Positions 1-11,600 of a DNA stretch of 64,000 nt are shown piece after piece (position 1 is the first letter of the stretch; each line of letters starts with the position of its first letter). Both the position numbers and the translations under genes were made by a program. The notes under the pieces are model-generated. The model had not been told where the DNA came from. It was given only the letters and a program-made list of their open reading frames with translations, and did not search any database. Origin of the DNA: Amborella trichopoda. Taxonomy: Eukaryota > Streptophyta > Magnoliopsida > Amborellales > Amborellaceae. The DNA lies in assembly GCF_000471905.2 (NCBI RefSeq), contig NW_006498527.1, positions 4,010,529 through 4,074,528 on the forward strand, written 5' to 3'.

Positions 1-90
1 TAGTTTACGTTAATTTTAAAAGTTTAAACGTTAAACTTAACTTAACTTAACTTACTACGTTAGTTAGTAGTAGTTACGTACCGTACTACG

Positions 91-94
<4 letters not shown>

Positions 95-134
<40 letters not shown>
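95..134. repeat. (TA)n microsatellite
   Basis: An uninterrupted run of about 20 TA units. The 94 bases before it are A/T/C-rich and low in complexity and show no gene. Confidence 0.95.
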
Positions 135-136
<2 letters not shown>

Positions 137-674
137 GAACATGCTCAAGCTTATCTTAGATCAACACAGGCATCATCATCAGATCAGCACACGCATAGCT
201 CGTTAATTAACAAGCTAAAGCAAGGTTCAAAAATCGTCGTCTTGATTCGGATCGAGGATCGTTGGAGCCGTCTTGGGTCCACAAATAAAACTGTATCCGA
301 CCGTTTAGCTACAGTACATCGGTGGCAAGACATCACGAATCACCGAGTCTGTGAACTATGACATCATCGAACCGATTATGGAAGTCATCAAACCCATTTA
401 CTTTATTTTTATTTAAGCTTCAGCGAATTTGAAATTTGCTTTAAAAATTGGGGCAATAGCAAAGCATAGTACTTGTTGTCTTAAATAGCCCCGACAACTT
501 CACGTACCCAACAAACCAAAAATACGCTGCCTAACAACTTTTCGGGTTTGTACACCATTAATGTAATGAGAAGGCTTTTATATGGGTAAAATGTTTGTTC
601 ATTCTTCAATGTGGAACTAACTTTGTCCCATTCACCTTTGCACAAGGTCAACTAAATGGTTTGAGCATGTTAGT

Positions 675-680
<6 letters not shown>

Positions 681-716
<36 letters not shown>
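681..716. repeat. (CT)n microsatellite
   Basis: About 18 CT units. A shorter CT-rich stretch follows near 896-925. Positions 135-1,760 otherwise show no coding region, RNA gene or bounded element that I can recognise. They include a short (CA)n run near 1,701-1,717. Confidence 0.9.
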
Positions 717-723
<7 letters not shown>

Positions 724-2391
724 AATGTAGTATGAGAGAGAATTGAGCATGTTAACCTTCTCTTTCTCATATATCAATGCTTTTGTTAGACTTTTCTTGA
801 CCTAGGGATAAATGGTCTAACTATATCATTTTTTTTACAATATGGTAGCCTTCAATATAAATTTAGGAATATTCACATTGAAGCCATTTGAAATCTCTCT
901 CTTCTCTCTCTCTCGCTCCCCCTCTCTACTAACAATCTCTTCCACTAATTTTGTTCCATATAACTTCTTTCAAAAATTGAAACTCCTAAGTTAATATTTT
1001 TAGAATCTTATAATATGGAAGTGCTTTCAAATATTTTTAAAGTATTTTGATGTGGTTTTTTTTATCTTATAATATGGAAGTATCTTCTAATATTTCTAAA
1101 TTATTTTGATGCAATATTATAAAATACTATTTATAATTAGTAATTATACAGACATCTAAACAACGAAACACCGTCTCAATATCCACATATTCTTGCAAAT
1201 AATGAAACTACATAATACACACCCCCAATTTAAAAAAAAAAAAACTCAAAAAGCATTATTTTTAGATATTTTTACTATTTTTTAAAAAAAAATTGGCACC
1301 GAATCTTGCCAATTCTCCAATCCGACATGGTTTTTGGGGAGGCCGATTCGAGTCACCGGTCCGTTTTTTAAAACCTTAGGCTAAAGAGTTGGCTCGATTT
1401 GGCTTGTCACTAGCAAAATATTGCTCAAAATCAGTTCTCTAGTCGGCTTGTCTTGGCCACACCCTTAGTTGCATGTAACTAAAGGATTCTAATGCACCAA
1501 AAACATGCATCAATAAAAGTCAATGAAATCCGCAAATTTCATAATAAGAAATTCTAGTAAGGTCTAGGAACAGAAAGCCCACGCATAAAACAAACTAGGG
1601 ATTTGCAAAGCTAGGGTATGTTTGTGTCGAATTGGCCTTGATAACATGTTAGGTCTAAGCAACAAATGCGCACCAATGAAAACGAGGGGTCGTTAAACAC
1701 CACACACACACACACACCTGAGCACGTAGAATGGCTACAATACCTCTTAAGATACCATCTATGATGTATGGAAATTGATAGAGAATAGAAAACAGCAATG
1801 ATTCAAGCCAAATCACAAGCAAGCTCTTTAAGAGGGTACATCAAAGCACAAATGGTTCCTTCTTTTCAAACAAGTCCAGTGAATGACCCAAGACTCTTAG
1901 CTTAATAATTTTTTAAACAATTATTAAAAAATTTAAAAATATAAAAACCCTAATATCCCAAAAAAAAACTTAAAAAGCCCTAGAAATAAACCCTAAAATC
2001 AAAGTTAAAAACGCATTCTTTGAATTAAATAACAATTAAAATAATAAGAACTTTGTCTTGCATCAATCTCCCTTTGATGTAGAAAACTCATCCTTGAGTT
2101 TTAAAGTAGGCTAGGGATGAATACAACATGACAACCATCTTCCTCTTCTTTATTGGTTTAAATATTATTCATCATAAGAAGAAATCCACGAGAAACGCAT
2201 CCTAGTATTTATAATGAGGAATTGATACAAACTCATCAAATTCGACTATACCAAAAATCGCTTAGAAAATTGAGTAAGAAACTTCAAACCAAATTTTCTG
2301 GCCTTTAAAGGCTTTCTCGACATCTATTTCATTACTCTAAATCCAAGGTCACAAATTGTTGCTTGTGAGTCAACCACACCTCACCCGTGCT

Positions 2392-2403
2392 GCTCTGATA
2401 CCA
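2392..2403 (-). other. Primer-binding site (tRNA-Met type)
   Basis: The minus strand reads TGGTATCAGAGC, the usual sequence complementary to the 3' end of initiator tRNA-Met in plant LTR retrotransposons. It sits one base after an LTR-like CA end. This fixes the minus-strand orientation of the surrounding element. Confidence 0.8.
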
Positions 2404-2997
2404 ATGCCCTAAACCTCTAGAATTCTCCACCTCTTCGATATCCTTGAGATCCTCAAAGGCTCTAATTTTGATCAATCCTCGTTATGCTTTCTCTCCATAG
2501 TTTAACAAGATCATCAATCTTCATCCTCGTCAAGATCCTTTTCATAGATTGGATCTCCTAAGAGATCTTGTTGTTCATTTGAGCCTGTAATAAAAATGGG
2601 TGGCAAATCCCAATTTACAACCTGCTGATGTTGGAAACAACTTGCCTCAAAAATCAAGAATGCCCCCTTCAATATCAAAAATTCTAAAGTGATGCTCCCC
2701 ACATTGAGGTCTTCTATCACTCGTCTTCACTCGACTCTTCACGCGAAGCACGGCAGCGAAAATGATTAAATTCGACATCATGGGCGAAAATCCATGAGTG
2801 GCCCACGAGTTGCTGCTTTAAGCTGCTGAATTTGGCTTCTGAGGTTTTCAATCGCCTTATCTCTAAGATCACGAAGTGGGTCTGGGAAAACCCCCTCCCA
2901 AAGGGCCCTTCTCGCTGCCACTCACCGAAAACACAAATCATAGACAAAATCAACAAAACCTCATTCAAATCAGGAAGATCTAGGCTGATTTGAGTAA

Positions 2998-3200
2998 AAC
3001 TTGACCCAAAATAAGCAAACCCTAAACTTGGTTGTAGTTTCAAGGCCTTCTAGTTGAAGAAAATGTATGCAATACCTCACTCAAATCAGTAAGATAGAGG
3101 CCGATTTGAAAAAAACTTAGCCCAAATTAAGCAAACCTTAAACTTGGTTGTAGTTTCTTGGCCTTCTAGTTGAAGGAAACCTATGCAAGCTGATGTAAGG
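2998..3200. repeat. Two-copy tandem repeat, about 117 bp
   Basis: The block containing AAACTTGGTTGTAGTTTC followed by GGCCTTCTAGTTGAAG occurs twice, near 3,024-3,063 and 3,141-3,178, with similar flanks. It lies inside the putative 5' LTR. Short open frames on the minus strand here (2,514-3,043) match no family I recognise. Confidence 0.75.
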
Positions 3201-5176
3201 AAATTGATAGAAAATAGAAAACAACAACGATTCAGACAAGTCATAAGCAATCTGCTTGAGAAACCTGAGGGGTCTCCTAGAAAAAACCCTAACCAAGGTA
3301 CATCAAAGCACTAAAGAGCTTCCTTCTTTTCAAACAAGTCACTGAACAACCCCTTAAGGGGCTCATGAACCTCTTAAACAATGCTTATTTAAAGGTTATG
3401 CTAGGGTACTAATATAAATGAGTACTTTCTTAATGTGCTCAATATTTTCGAACACTTCATACCCTTTCGCCACCATGTAGGGACTTTTTTGCTTAGGGGT
3501 ATTTTAAGTAATTAGCCATGGGTAAAGTTGAAATTCTTGATAGAACGACAAGCATTTATTTACTATAGTGGAGAATTCCACATGGGGTGTGACATCACCC
3601 ATATGGAGCAATAATTGCTTCTCCACCACTTATAGAACTATCTATCATGCCCCACCTAATGACGAGAAATGCCCTTACGAAGAAATTTTGCATTGCGAAA
3701 CAAGAGTAAATGATTAACCAAAAATGTTAAGTACATTCAAGAAATACTCATACGTATGAGTACCCATACATAATCCTTTATTTAATTGTTCAAAGACATT
3801 AAACGTCGATACCAATGTTGGAAAACCCGGATTGGCCATGCAAATTGGTCTTCTAGAAAACAGGGCCAATCGGTTGATCAGCAGACCAATCCAGCCTGAA
3901 AACTTTCAAAAAAATTCAAAATTATTATAAATATTATTTTCGGGGTTTCCAAAAAAAATCAAGGTAGTGCATTATGAATATTCATTAGTTTGCCCATACC
4001 AATGTCTGTTGATATTAATTTTGATACTTATTGTTTATACTAATTTTGATACAATAACTTCTACAACAAAATTTATACTAATATTGTGATTGTGATTTGA
4101 GTGGAGAAAAGAGGGAGAAAGATTGAGAATGGATTTTGTTTGTTTAATATTTAAATTGAGCGACTTCAATGAACTCAAACAATTCCCCATTGTTCTCAAG
4201 CCCCCTCGGGTAGATCAGAATTGGCCTGGTGATTCTTTTTTCTTTCTTTTTTTTTCAAACATGTCTATCCAAAAAGAAAATGGCATTTGGTCATTGGTAG
4301 TTGATGTCTACAAAATTGAATTTACCCTGGAACATTTTCTTTTGATGTCAAAAAAAGTTCAGCATTTTCTGAAAACATGAGCATAAGGTCATTATTAACA
4401 ATAAATGTATGCCAAAATTTCTTGAGTTCTTACCAAAATTGCGCATTAGCATTCTGTAAACCATGAGGATGAAGTTCATAAGGGCAACAAAAGTGGGCCT
4501 TGTTTTCTTTAAAATGCCCACACTTTTCTCATTCACTCATTATTTACTCTTGAGCACATTAAGCATCGTAATGTCTCATCATTGAGGGGAGATTAGTCCC
4601 ACATTAAGGATGTGCATGGTCTTGTGAAGCAAGCTCTATAAAAGGCGCTACACCCTTTATTACGCATACGCAGCTAAGCCCCCTTGGCAATAAAAGGATG
4701 GGACCAAGGCTTGGTTATTTCAAAAATAGAAAATGATAAACAAATAAATAAATACTAATACAAATGTGAGAACCAGGTCAAAAAAAACTACGAGAATTGA
4801 AAACAAAAAATAAAAAAGTGGGAACCAGGAGATCAAGCCGAGCCGGATTGCACGATACCCTGACAAAACCAACGTTTCGTCAAAGAACCGGCCGATTCTT
4901 TCAAAAAACCGACCGGTTCTGTAAGGAACCACCAGGCTCTCAATACCGTTACAGAACTGGGTCGGTCCGCAACTATTCTAGTCTATACAATGAATAAAAT
5001 AACTAACAATTCTTAACTTAATCATAAAATTTGTAATGACAATTTTACCCTTAATAAAACAAAATAAACAAAATACTCTTCTAATCTAACTCCAGAAAAT
5101 CCCATAAATATTAAAAATCCATAAAAATATAAAAACCCTAAAATTCAAATTAAACATACATCCTTTGAAATTAAAT

Positions 5177-5340
5177 CATTATCATCATCATCCAAGCCTT
5201 ATCCCAACGATTTGGGATTGGCTTCTAAGTTCACAAAAATATTTGGCAAAGTTTTACGTTGGCTGCTACCTAACACAACCCTCTTACTTTACCCGGGCTT
5301 GCGGCCGGCTTGTCCGGCTTGGGGCTGGCCAAGGAAGAGT
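5177..5340 (-). mobile_element. SINE insertion with 20-bp target duplication
   Basis: A 164-bp insert is flanked by an exact 20-bp direct repeat, TACATCCTTTGAAATTAAAT, at 5,157-5,176 and 5,341-5,360. Read on the minus strand it ends in a TGGGATAAGGCTTGGATGATGATG-type tail of short GAT repeats and contains AGCCCGGGTAAAG in its body. That architecture (short element, long target duplication, simple-repeat tail) is what LINE-mobilised plant SINEs show, and the body resembles angiosperm Au-like SINEs. The A and B boxes of a Pol III promoter are not clear to me, so the element may be 5'-truncated. It interrupts the LTR whose start is at 5,396. Confidence 0.8.
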
Positions 5341-5669
5341 TACATCCTTTGAAATTAAATAAAACTTAAAAATAAGAATAATTTTGTCATGCATCAATAT
5401 AACAATGACAAAATGACATTGGTGACCATGGAATGTAAGAAACATAAAACTCATGCAAGATATACATGCCAACAAATCATCATTTCCATGCAACTATTTT
5501 ATGGAAACAGAGACATGAAACTCTCTATTTATAACCAAATCAAGAAATAACATTAAGGTTCTAATGTTGCCTTTGACTTCTGAATGGACAGAGATTGTTT
5601 AAAACAAGACAAATCAAGTTAATTCATGAATGTAAAATTTGTTCTCTAAATAAAGTTTAGGAATCCAAC

Positions 5670-8600
5670 CTCCTTGAGAAATAACCGTAAGATAGCTCTC
5701 AAGAGTTTTTGCCTCAAGTGAAAAATATCTTGAAGGCTACCCTGCACAAGCAAAAGGCACTCAATACGACTTGTGAACACAATTAATGCTTCAAAAAAAG
5801 AGGTCGGAATCAAAATTCGTTTTAAATAACGTAACATCAAAAAAGAACAAAAGGAACACTTCCAGTAAAACAGGCATGCATGAGATAAAGTTTGGTGTTA
5901 CACCATGCGATGACCACCACTAAATTGCATGATTATGCAACCACAAGAAAAAAGTGGAGTTCGTATTCTCTAGAATTCACAAATACTACACCATGGTCAT
6001 GAGAATTCTTACTTTACCAAATTAAGAGACATTAAATAACAGGACTAGCAGGCTCCTATTCACACTAGTTCCTAGGAAGTATTCGAACAAAAGAAATACA
6101 TCCATTTAGCATTTGATAAAGGAGAGTTTATCCATTGCAAATAAATTAGCTGCATACCTGACAACTCGGTCTACAGAAATAGCAAGCAATGAAGTACAAA
6201 GTAGACCTGCAGCCCATTGTGAAAAAATCAGAAGATAGAAAAAGTGTGACAAACAGCAGACACAACCCACTAATTTAAAGTGCATATCCAAGCAGAGAAC
6301 CATGAAAAAGACAAAAACAAAAAAGCAGGGCAACAATCCTAACCATTGTGGGAACGGGGCAATCGGGGCATCGGTGGTTAAGGGAGCAGGTGCCTCAACA
6401 TAACATCCTAGGCTCCATTCCCACCGTTAACACTTCAGACAAAAAAGAAAGAAAAAATTGCTAACAAATATTATACAGACCAGAAAAAACGAGTTGTCCG
6501 ACCAGTAGGACGGCAAACTATCCTGGGAGCAATCCAGCCTCATCACTGAACTGGAAACCCAGTCGGAACCAATATAAACCAGGTGAAGCACTCCAATCAG
6601 TGTTTTAAATAGTTGATTGGCCAACACCTAGGCAGTCTAGATTGCCGCCCAAGCGTGCGCCCCGCCCAGGGGAGGGAGGAAATGCGGCTCCTTGATGGTA
6701 TTTTTGGGTCATTTTTTTAATATTAAAGTGAAAAAATTGTGAGGTTTTAGGTTCATTCGAAACCTAAAACCTATTAGAGGCTATTTTAGAGAGAGAAAAC
6801 CCCAAAAACAATTTTGGTGGAAATGCGGCTCCTTGATGGTATTTTTAGGTCATTTTTTTTAATATTAAAGTGGAAAAATTGTGGGTTTTAGGTTCATTTG
6901 AAACCTAAAACCTATTAGAGGCTATTTTACAGAGAGAAAACCCTAAAAACAATTTTTTTTTCTACTAGGCCGCCTAGGTTCTAGGCGTCCGCCTAGGCGC
7001 AAGGCGGCCTAGACCCCCAACCGTCAAGGTGCCGCCTAGCGCTATTTGAAACACTGACTCCAATCTCATCATTAACCTGGAAAACTGATCAGAACCCATA
7101 TAAACCAGTTGAACCAGCCACCCAAACAAGTTTGACAAGTCATTTTACAAGTTTTATATCTTTTATTTGTTTATTTTCAGACTGGTGGGAGTGCTGAACT
7201 GGCCAGTCCAATAGGTTTGGACAAAAACTAGTGCCCTCACTAGTTCAAGTACTGGTCTGGCCTCGATAACAGTGGTTGGATGCTGGTGGATATCCAAGTA
7301 GACAACCATTAGTAGCCCACAACTTACCAAAAACATACAGACTTCAAGTTTTATGAGAAGCATGATCACCATCAATATACTCATTTATCAGTTTCAGGGA
7401 CTCATGGTATAGGGTGTAAATGATCAAGATGGCAATATTACAAGAAATATTGAAGAATGGTGAAAGAAAATTTTGCTCTGTTGAACTATTAACCCTCATA
7501 AGTGGCAATAGTCCATTTTTTACATACTGTATAATTTTATTTCCAAGAGCTATTGACAATCAGAAACAAAAATGGTATTTCAAGCAAAAAGCGTGGAGCA
7601 CATACAATGAAGGCACATCTGAAAATAATTTGAGGTCCCACACTTCTTGAGGTACATCATATATATGTACTAGCCCCTGCAAAGAACAGATTATAAAAAG
7701 TGCAATAAGAACCACAAACTCCATTTCTGACACAGGAATAAATATATCAAAGGACCATAGAACTTTCACATAAAAGTTATATTTCTGAATCTGTATGGTT
7801 GTTGAAAATGTAAGTTTCTATTACTCTCGAAACAATTCTCCCCAAGAGCATCAAAGCAGCATCCACCTGTTACACCAAGTATAAGATTATTAAGGAAGAT
7901 TATTACCCATGCATGTCAGAAAAATTCAACTGCAGGTGAAAAAGAAAACATCATATACACCAATCACAGAAAAAAAATGATATCATAGAAATGGACACAC
8001 CAGAGTTAGAAACAAATGAAATCTACAAACTAGAGGAGAAAATGCCTACATGTTTAAAAGAAGGAAAAAGTTTATATAAGGATGAGGTCCTAAACAATCA
8101 AATAAGGCATACCTCAAAAACTCACTATAAGATGTTTTGATGTCAAAAACTCAAATCAATCATCTCAACCTTGAGACACATAAACATGAAAAAAATAGGT
8201 TTCATGTTTGGGACATAGTGCATCGTGGAATGCATTATCTGGGCCGTCAATTTTCAATAGTTTCAAGTGTTTATAGATCTACGTAATCTATACTATTTTT
8301 GAAGCTCTAAATTTTATAAATAGATATAAAAAAATATTTTTAGGCCATCACAAAGATTTTTGCTTTTAAAAATTATCTTTCGATACTATTTAGAGGTGCG
8401 CCTTACTTTGATTGTTTAGCGACTCAACCTTATAGAAACCACACCCTTAAAAGAAAGCCACAACCCATAGACTATAAACTCATGCCATCAGATGCTTACT
8501 GCTTTCGTAGTTACCGAAATCTCTCAACCCAGGTCGCGATTCCGCTTCGGAATCCCGATTCGGCGACTTCGACAAGGAATCTCACGGAACCTATTTCCTT

Positions 8601-11600
8601 GAAATCAGAAATATCGATTCCTCATTTTAGGGATCTCAATTCCAACTTTTTACGTACCATGATCCTAGCATTTATGGAATCTCGATTCTAACTTTTTCCA
8701 ATTTCGATTCTAACATTTATTGAATTGAAATTCCACATTTGTTTATTCCCGATTCCAAATATAATGAATCTCGATTTGATTTCTTTTTTAACCCAAATCC
8801 ATAGCATCAAGTACCTCGGTTCGTAGTTGCAAGAAATTGTAATTCAATCAACATGGAATCTTGCTTCCACCTTCATAGAATTTCGATCCAAATTTTTTTG
8901 GAATCCTGATTCCCCAAAATTAAGTATTGATGTTCATAGTGCACAAAACTGTTATTCTTTGAACGTGGAATCTAACCTCAAATATTTATGGATTCTAATT
9001 TGAATTATTTGGAAACCTTACTGAAGAACAAAGGCAGGTATAACTAGGGCACTGGAGCGTTAATGAGAGTACTAATGGTGTTAGGATTGGCTCGAATTAC
9101 GTTTCTAATAGTGCTAGGAATGGCTCGGATCACGTTTCTAATAGTGTTAGGATTGGTTGCCTTTTTTAAAATTCAACCAATAATGAGTTTTACATTCAAA
9201 TAGCACTACGACACAGATAACACCATGGCACAAACAAAGTCCTATTTTGAATTACAATAATGAAATCAAAATCACGTTTCAAAAATATATGAAATAATAT
9301 TTGTATCCTTTGTAGACAATTTCTCTGGTGAACTCCAAGTGCCGATTAATTGACCTTACTTCTGATACTGTATATAGGGCTTAATAGTCAATAACTCTAC
9401 ATTGACTTCATATCTACGTAACACTTCTTCAGGTCTTAGAGACCTCTAATGTCGATTGCATGATGAGGTTCTGGGTTGCTAAGGCACGAGATGTTGATGA
9501 TGTAGGAATCTTGATTATAAAGGGGTTCAAACTCAACTCCATAGAGTTACAAATTTTAATTGAAGGTGGGTAGAAGCTCAACTCCAAACTCATATGAACC
9601 TCGATTTCCATACTGATATAAATATTGATTCAAAATACATCAAGAATTTGATTCCAAAGATGTCAAGATTGTCATTCCAATATATAAAGGAATCTCATTT
9701 CCATATGGGTCGATTCCAAATAGGTTAAAAACTCGATTCCAAAATGGTTGGAATTTTGATTCCATGTATGTAGGGATCTCGACTCCATTTGAGTCGAAAC
9801 TCGATTCTATAAAGTGGAAATCGCTTTCCCACGATTCCCCTCGTACAAATGTCGAATCTAAAAACCGGAATCTTCTAGCCAGTTGCGATTCCGCAATTCC
9901 GTGATTTCGCGATTCCTAAAACGATTCAAAATCTCAAGGATTTCCAACAACTATGCTATTTTCCTAAAGTATACTCAGCAAACCTAATATTACTGCTAGT
10001 GGAAACAAAATAGAAGTCCATTGCCGTATCTCACATCAACATCACATGACTCAAGTAGTGAAATGTTTCACAAAAAAATCAATTGAGAAACCCTTCCACT
10101 AGGTTTCTATAGGTTAAATGAATCTGCGCATTTGAAGGAAACTGCATCAGAGAAAAAATTGCAAAATCAAATGCCACCAACAATGTTAACATTGTCGCTC
10201 AACATCCAATAACTGCAAGAAACTTCCAAAATTAGGTATGGAAAATCATGCAAAAAGATAAGGATGACAACATAGAGATTATTAGATTTCAAACCCCATA
10301 TTCTAGGAAGTTTGGAACAAATTAGAAAAGCGACATCTACGGCAGAAACAAAACCGCTACAGAGATTTCAACTATTTATTTTGGGTGATCTAGCCACAGA
10401 GCTCACCAAATGTATCACATTGCTGAAAATGGGAAGCCAATGCATTAAACAGCTCCAAATTGTATGCCAACCACCAAGGACCTGCATGGACTGTCCAAAA
10501 GATAAACATAGAACATAGTTCACAATATACATGATTTATAATGATCAGAAATCAACAGGGTACCATATCATGCGCCATGGAAAACAAGCATCATATTGCA
10601 TGGACTGATATGGAGTGCATGAGTAGGAAGTATATTTTCAGAAACAACAGTGTACTGGGAAAAGGAAAAAATACATAAATGAATACCAGCTCACATCCAC
10701 TCCTAAAGACATAAATTGGCTCCCCTACCAACAAGATTATTGGAAGCATCAAGTTTACCATCATACCCTCATTGCTAGCAACTGTCTAGTCCGCCAGAGA
10801 CATCTATACAAAGTTACTCAGACTAAGCTACCTCGAGCAAGAAATTTCTAGGCAAAAGATGGAGAATATCAGAATACTACCTGCGTATTGAGGTTGGTAA
10901 TTTCCCCTCAATGATGCACACGCTGTGCAGCCGATTGGTTTAGCCGTCAACCACACTATCCAAACATTCATATTAAACCAAATCATAGTGTTTTATTATT
11001 GAAGACAGAATCTCATCAGCTGACAAAATCTTCCGATTCCAATTGTCTCAAATGTATGAATGCTTTTATATGCATGAATGATTTTTCGATTTTCCTTGAC
11101 ACATGATTGAAAAACAACGCAGTGGAGTGCCACAAACTCCAGTTATGAAGCTGACTTTTGTGATACATCACAAAATTGCCGTGAGACCCCAAGCAGTTGC
11201 AGATTCTGTGAAAAATAACTACTCACGTGATCAACAATTCGATTTTCATGAACTCGTGATCATCTCAACTCCATAGGGTTTACTTTTTCATGAGAATGTA
11301 ACAATTATGTTTATTTCTACAATATTTAACAACTAGGAATACTAATTCATTTTACAGATTATACTAACCATGGACATGTTTATTAAGGTATGGCAGGTTG
11401 GCCTATAGCACTTAGTACCTCATTTAACACACACCCACCCACCCCCACTCCCCTCCTTCTCCTCCTCCTCCTCCTCCTGAGAATCAAGTATCAAACTCTT
11501 ACTGTGCATGATTTTGGATTACTGAGGGAAACCACCTCAGACAAGGTAAGTTTAGTATAAAGAATCAAAATTGTATAATCTGAAAAGGAACTCGCAGCAT

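Larger units (their letters stand above)
1..5396 (-). mobile_element. Internally deleted LTR retrotransposon (LARD-like)
   Basis: On the minus strand a tRNA-Met-type primer-binding site lies at 2,392-2,403, one base after a CA that would end the 5' LTR at 2,405. Only about 320 bp further along is a polypurine tract (2,067-2,075) followed by TGATGC at 2,065, the expected start of the 3' LTR. The same LTR start (TGATGCA, then a C-A-A-A-rich stretch) recurs at 5,396, so the 5' LTR would be about 2,405-5,396. Stretches at 1,769-1,900 and 3,197-3,345 are also clearly alike (both include CTTCCTTCTTTTCAAACAAG). Gag and pol are gone from the interior. The two LTRs differ by large insertions or deletions, and the 3' LTR would run off the left edge. 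The exact LTR limits and the superfamily are inference. The element lies 3' of the last visible ATM exon and so may sit in an ATM intron. Confidence 0.5.

Noticed and set aside
2514..3043. Two minus-strand frames (68 and 108 codons)
   Set aside because: They lie inside a putative LTR containing a tandem repeat and match no family I recognise.
4595..4700. snRNA gene after the GTCCCACATT box
   Set aside because: No U1-U6, U3 or 7SL sequence is recognisable downstream; only the box and TATA are noted as a finding.
1..5669. Further ATM exons left of 5,670
   Set aside because: I looked on the minus strand for the next conserved ATM segments and saw none; only repeats were found.
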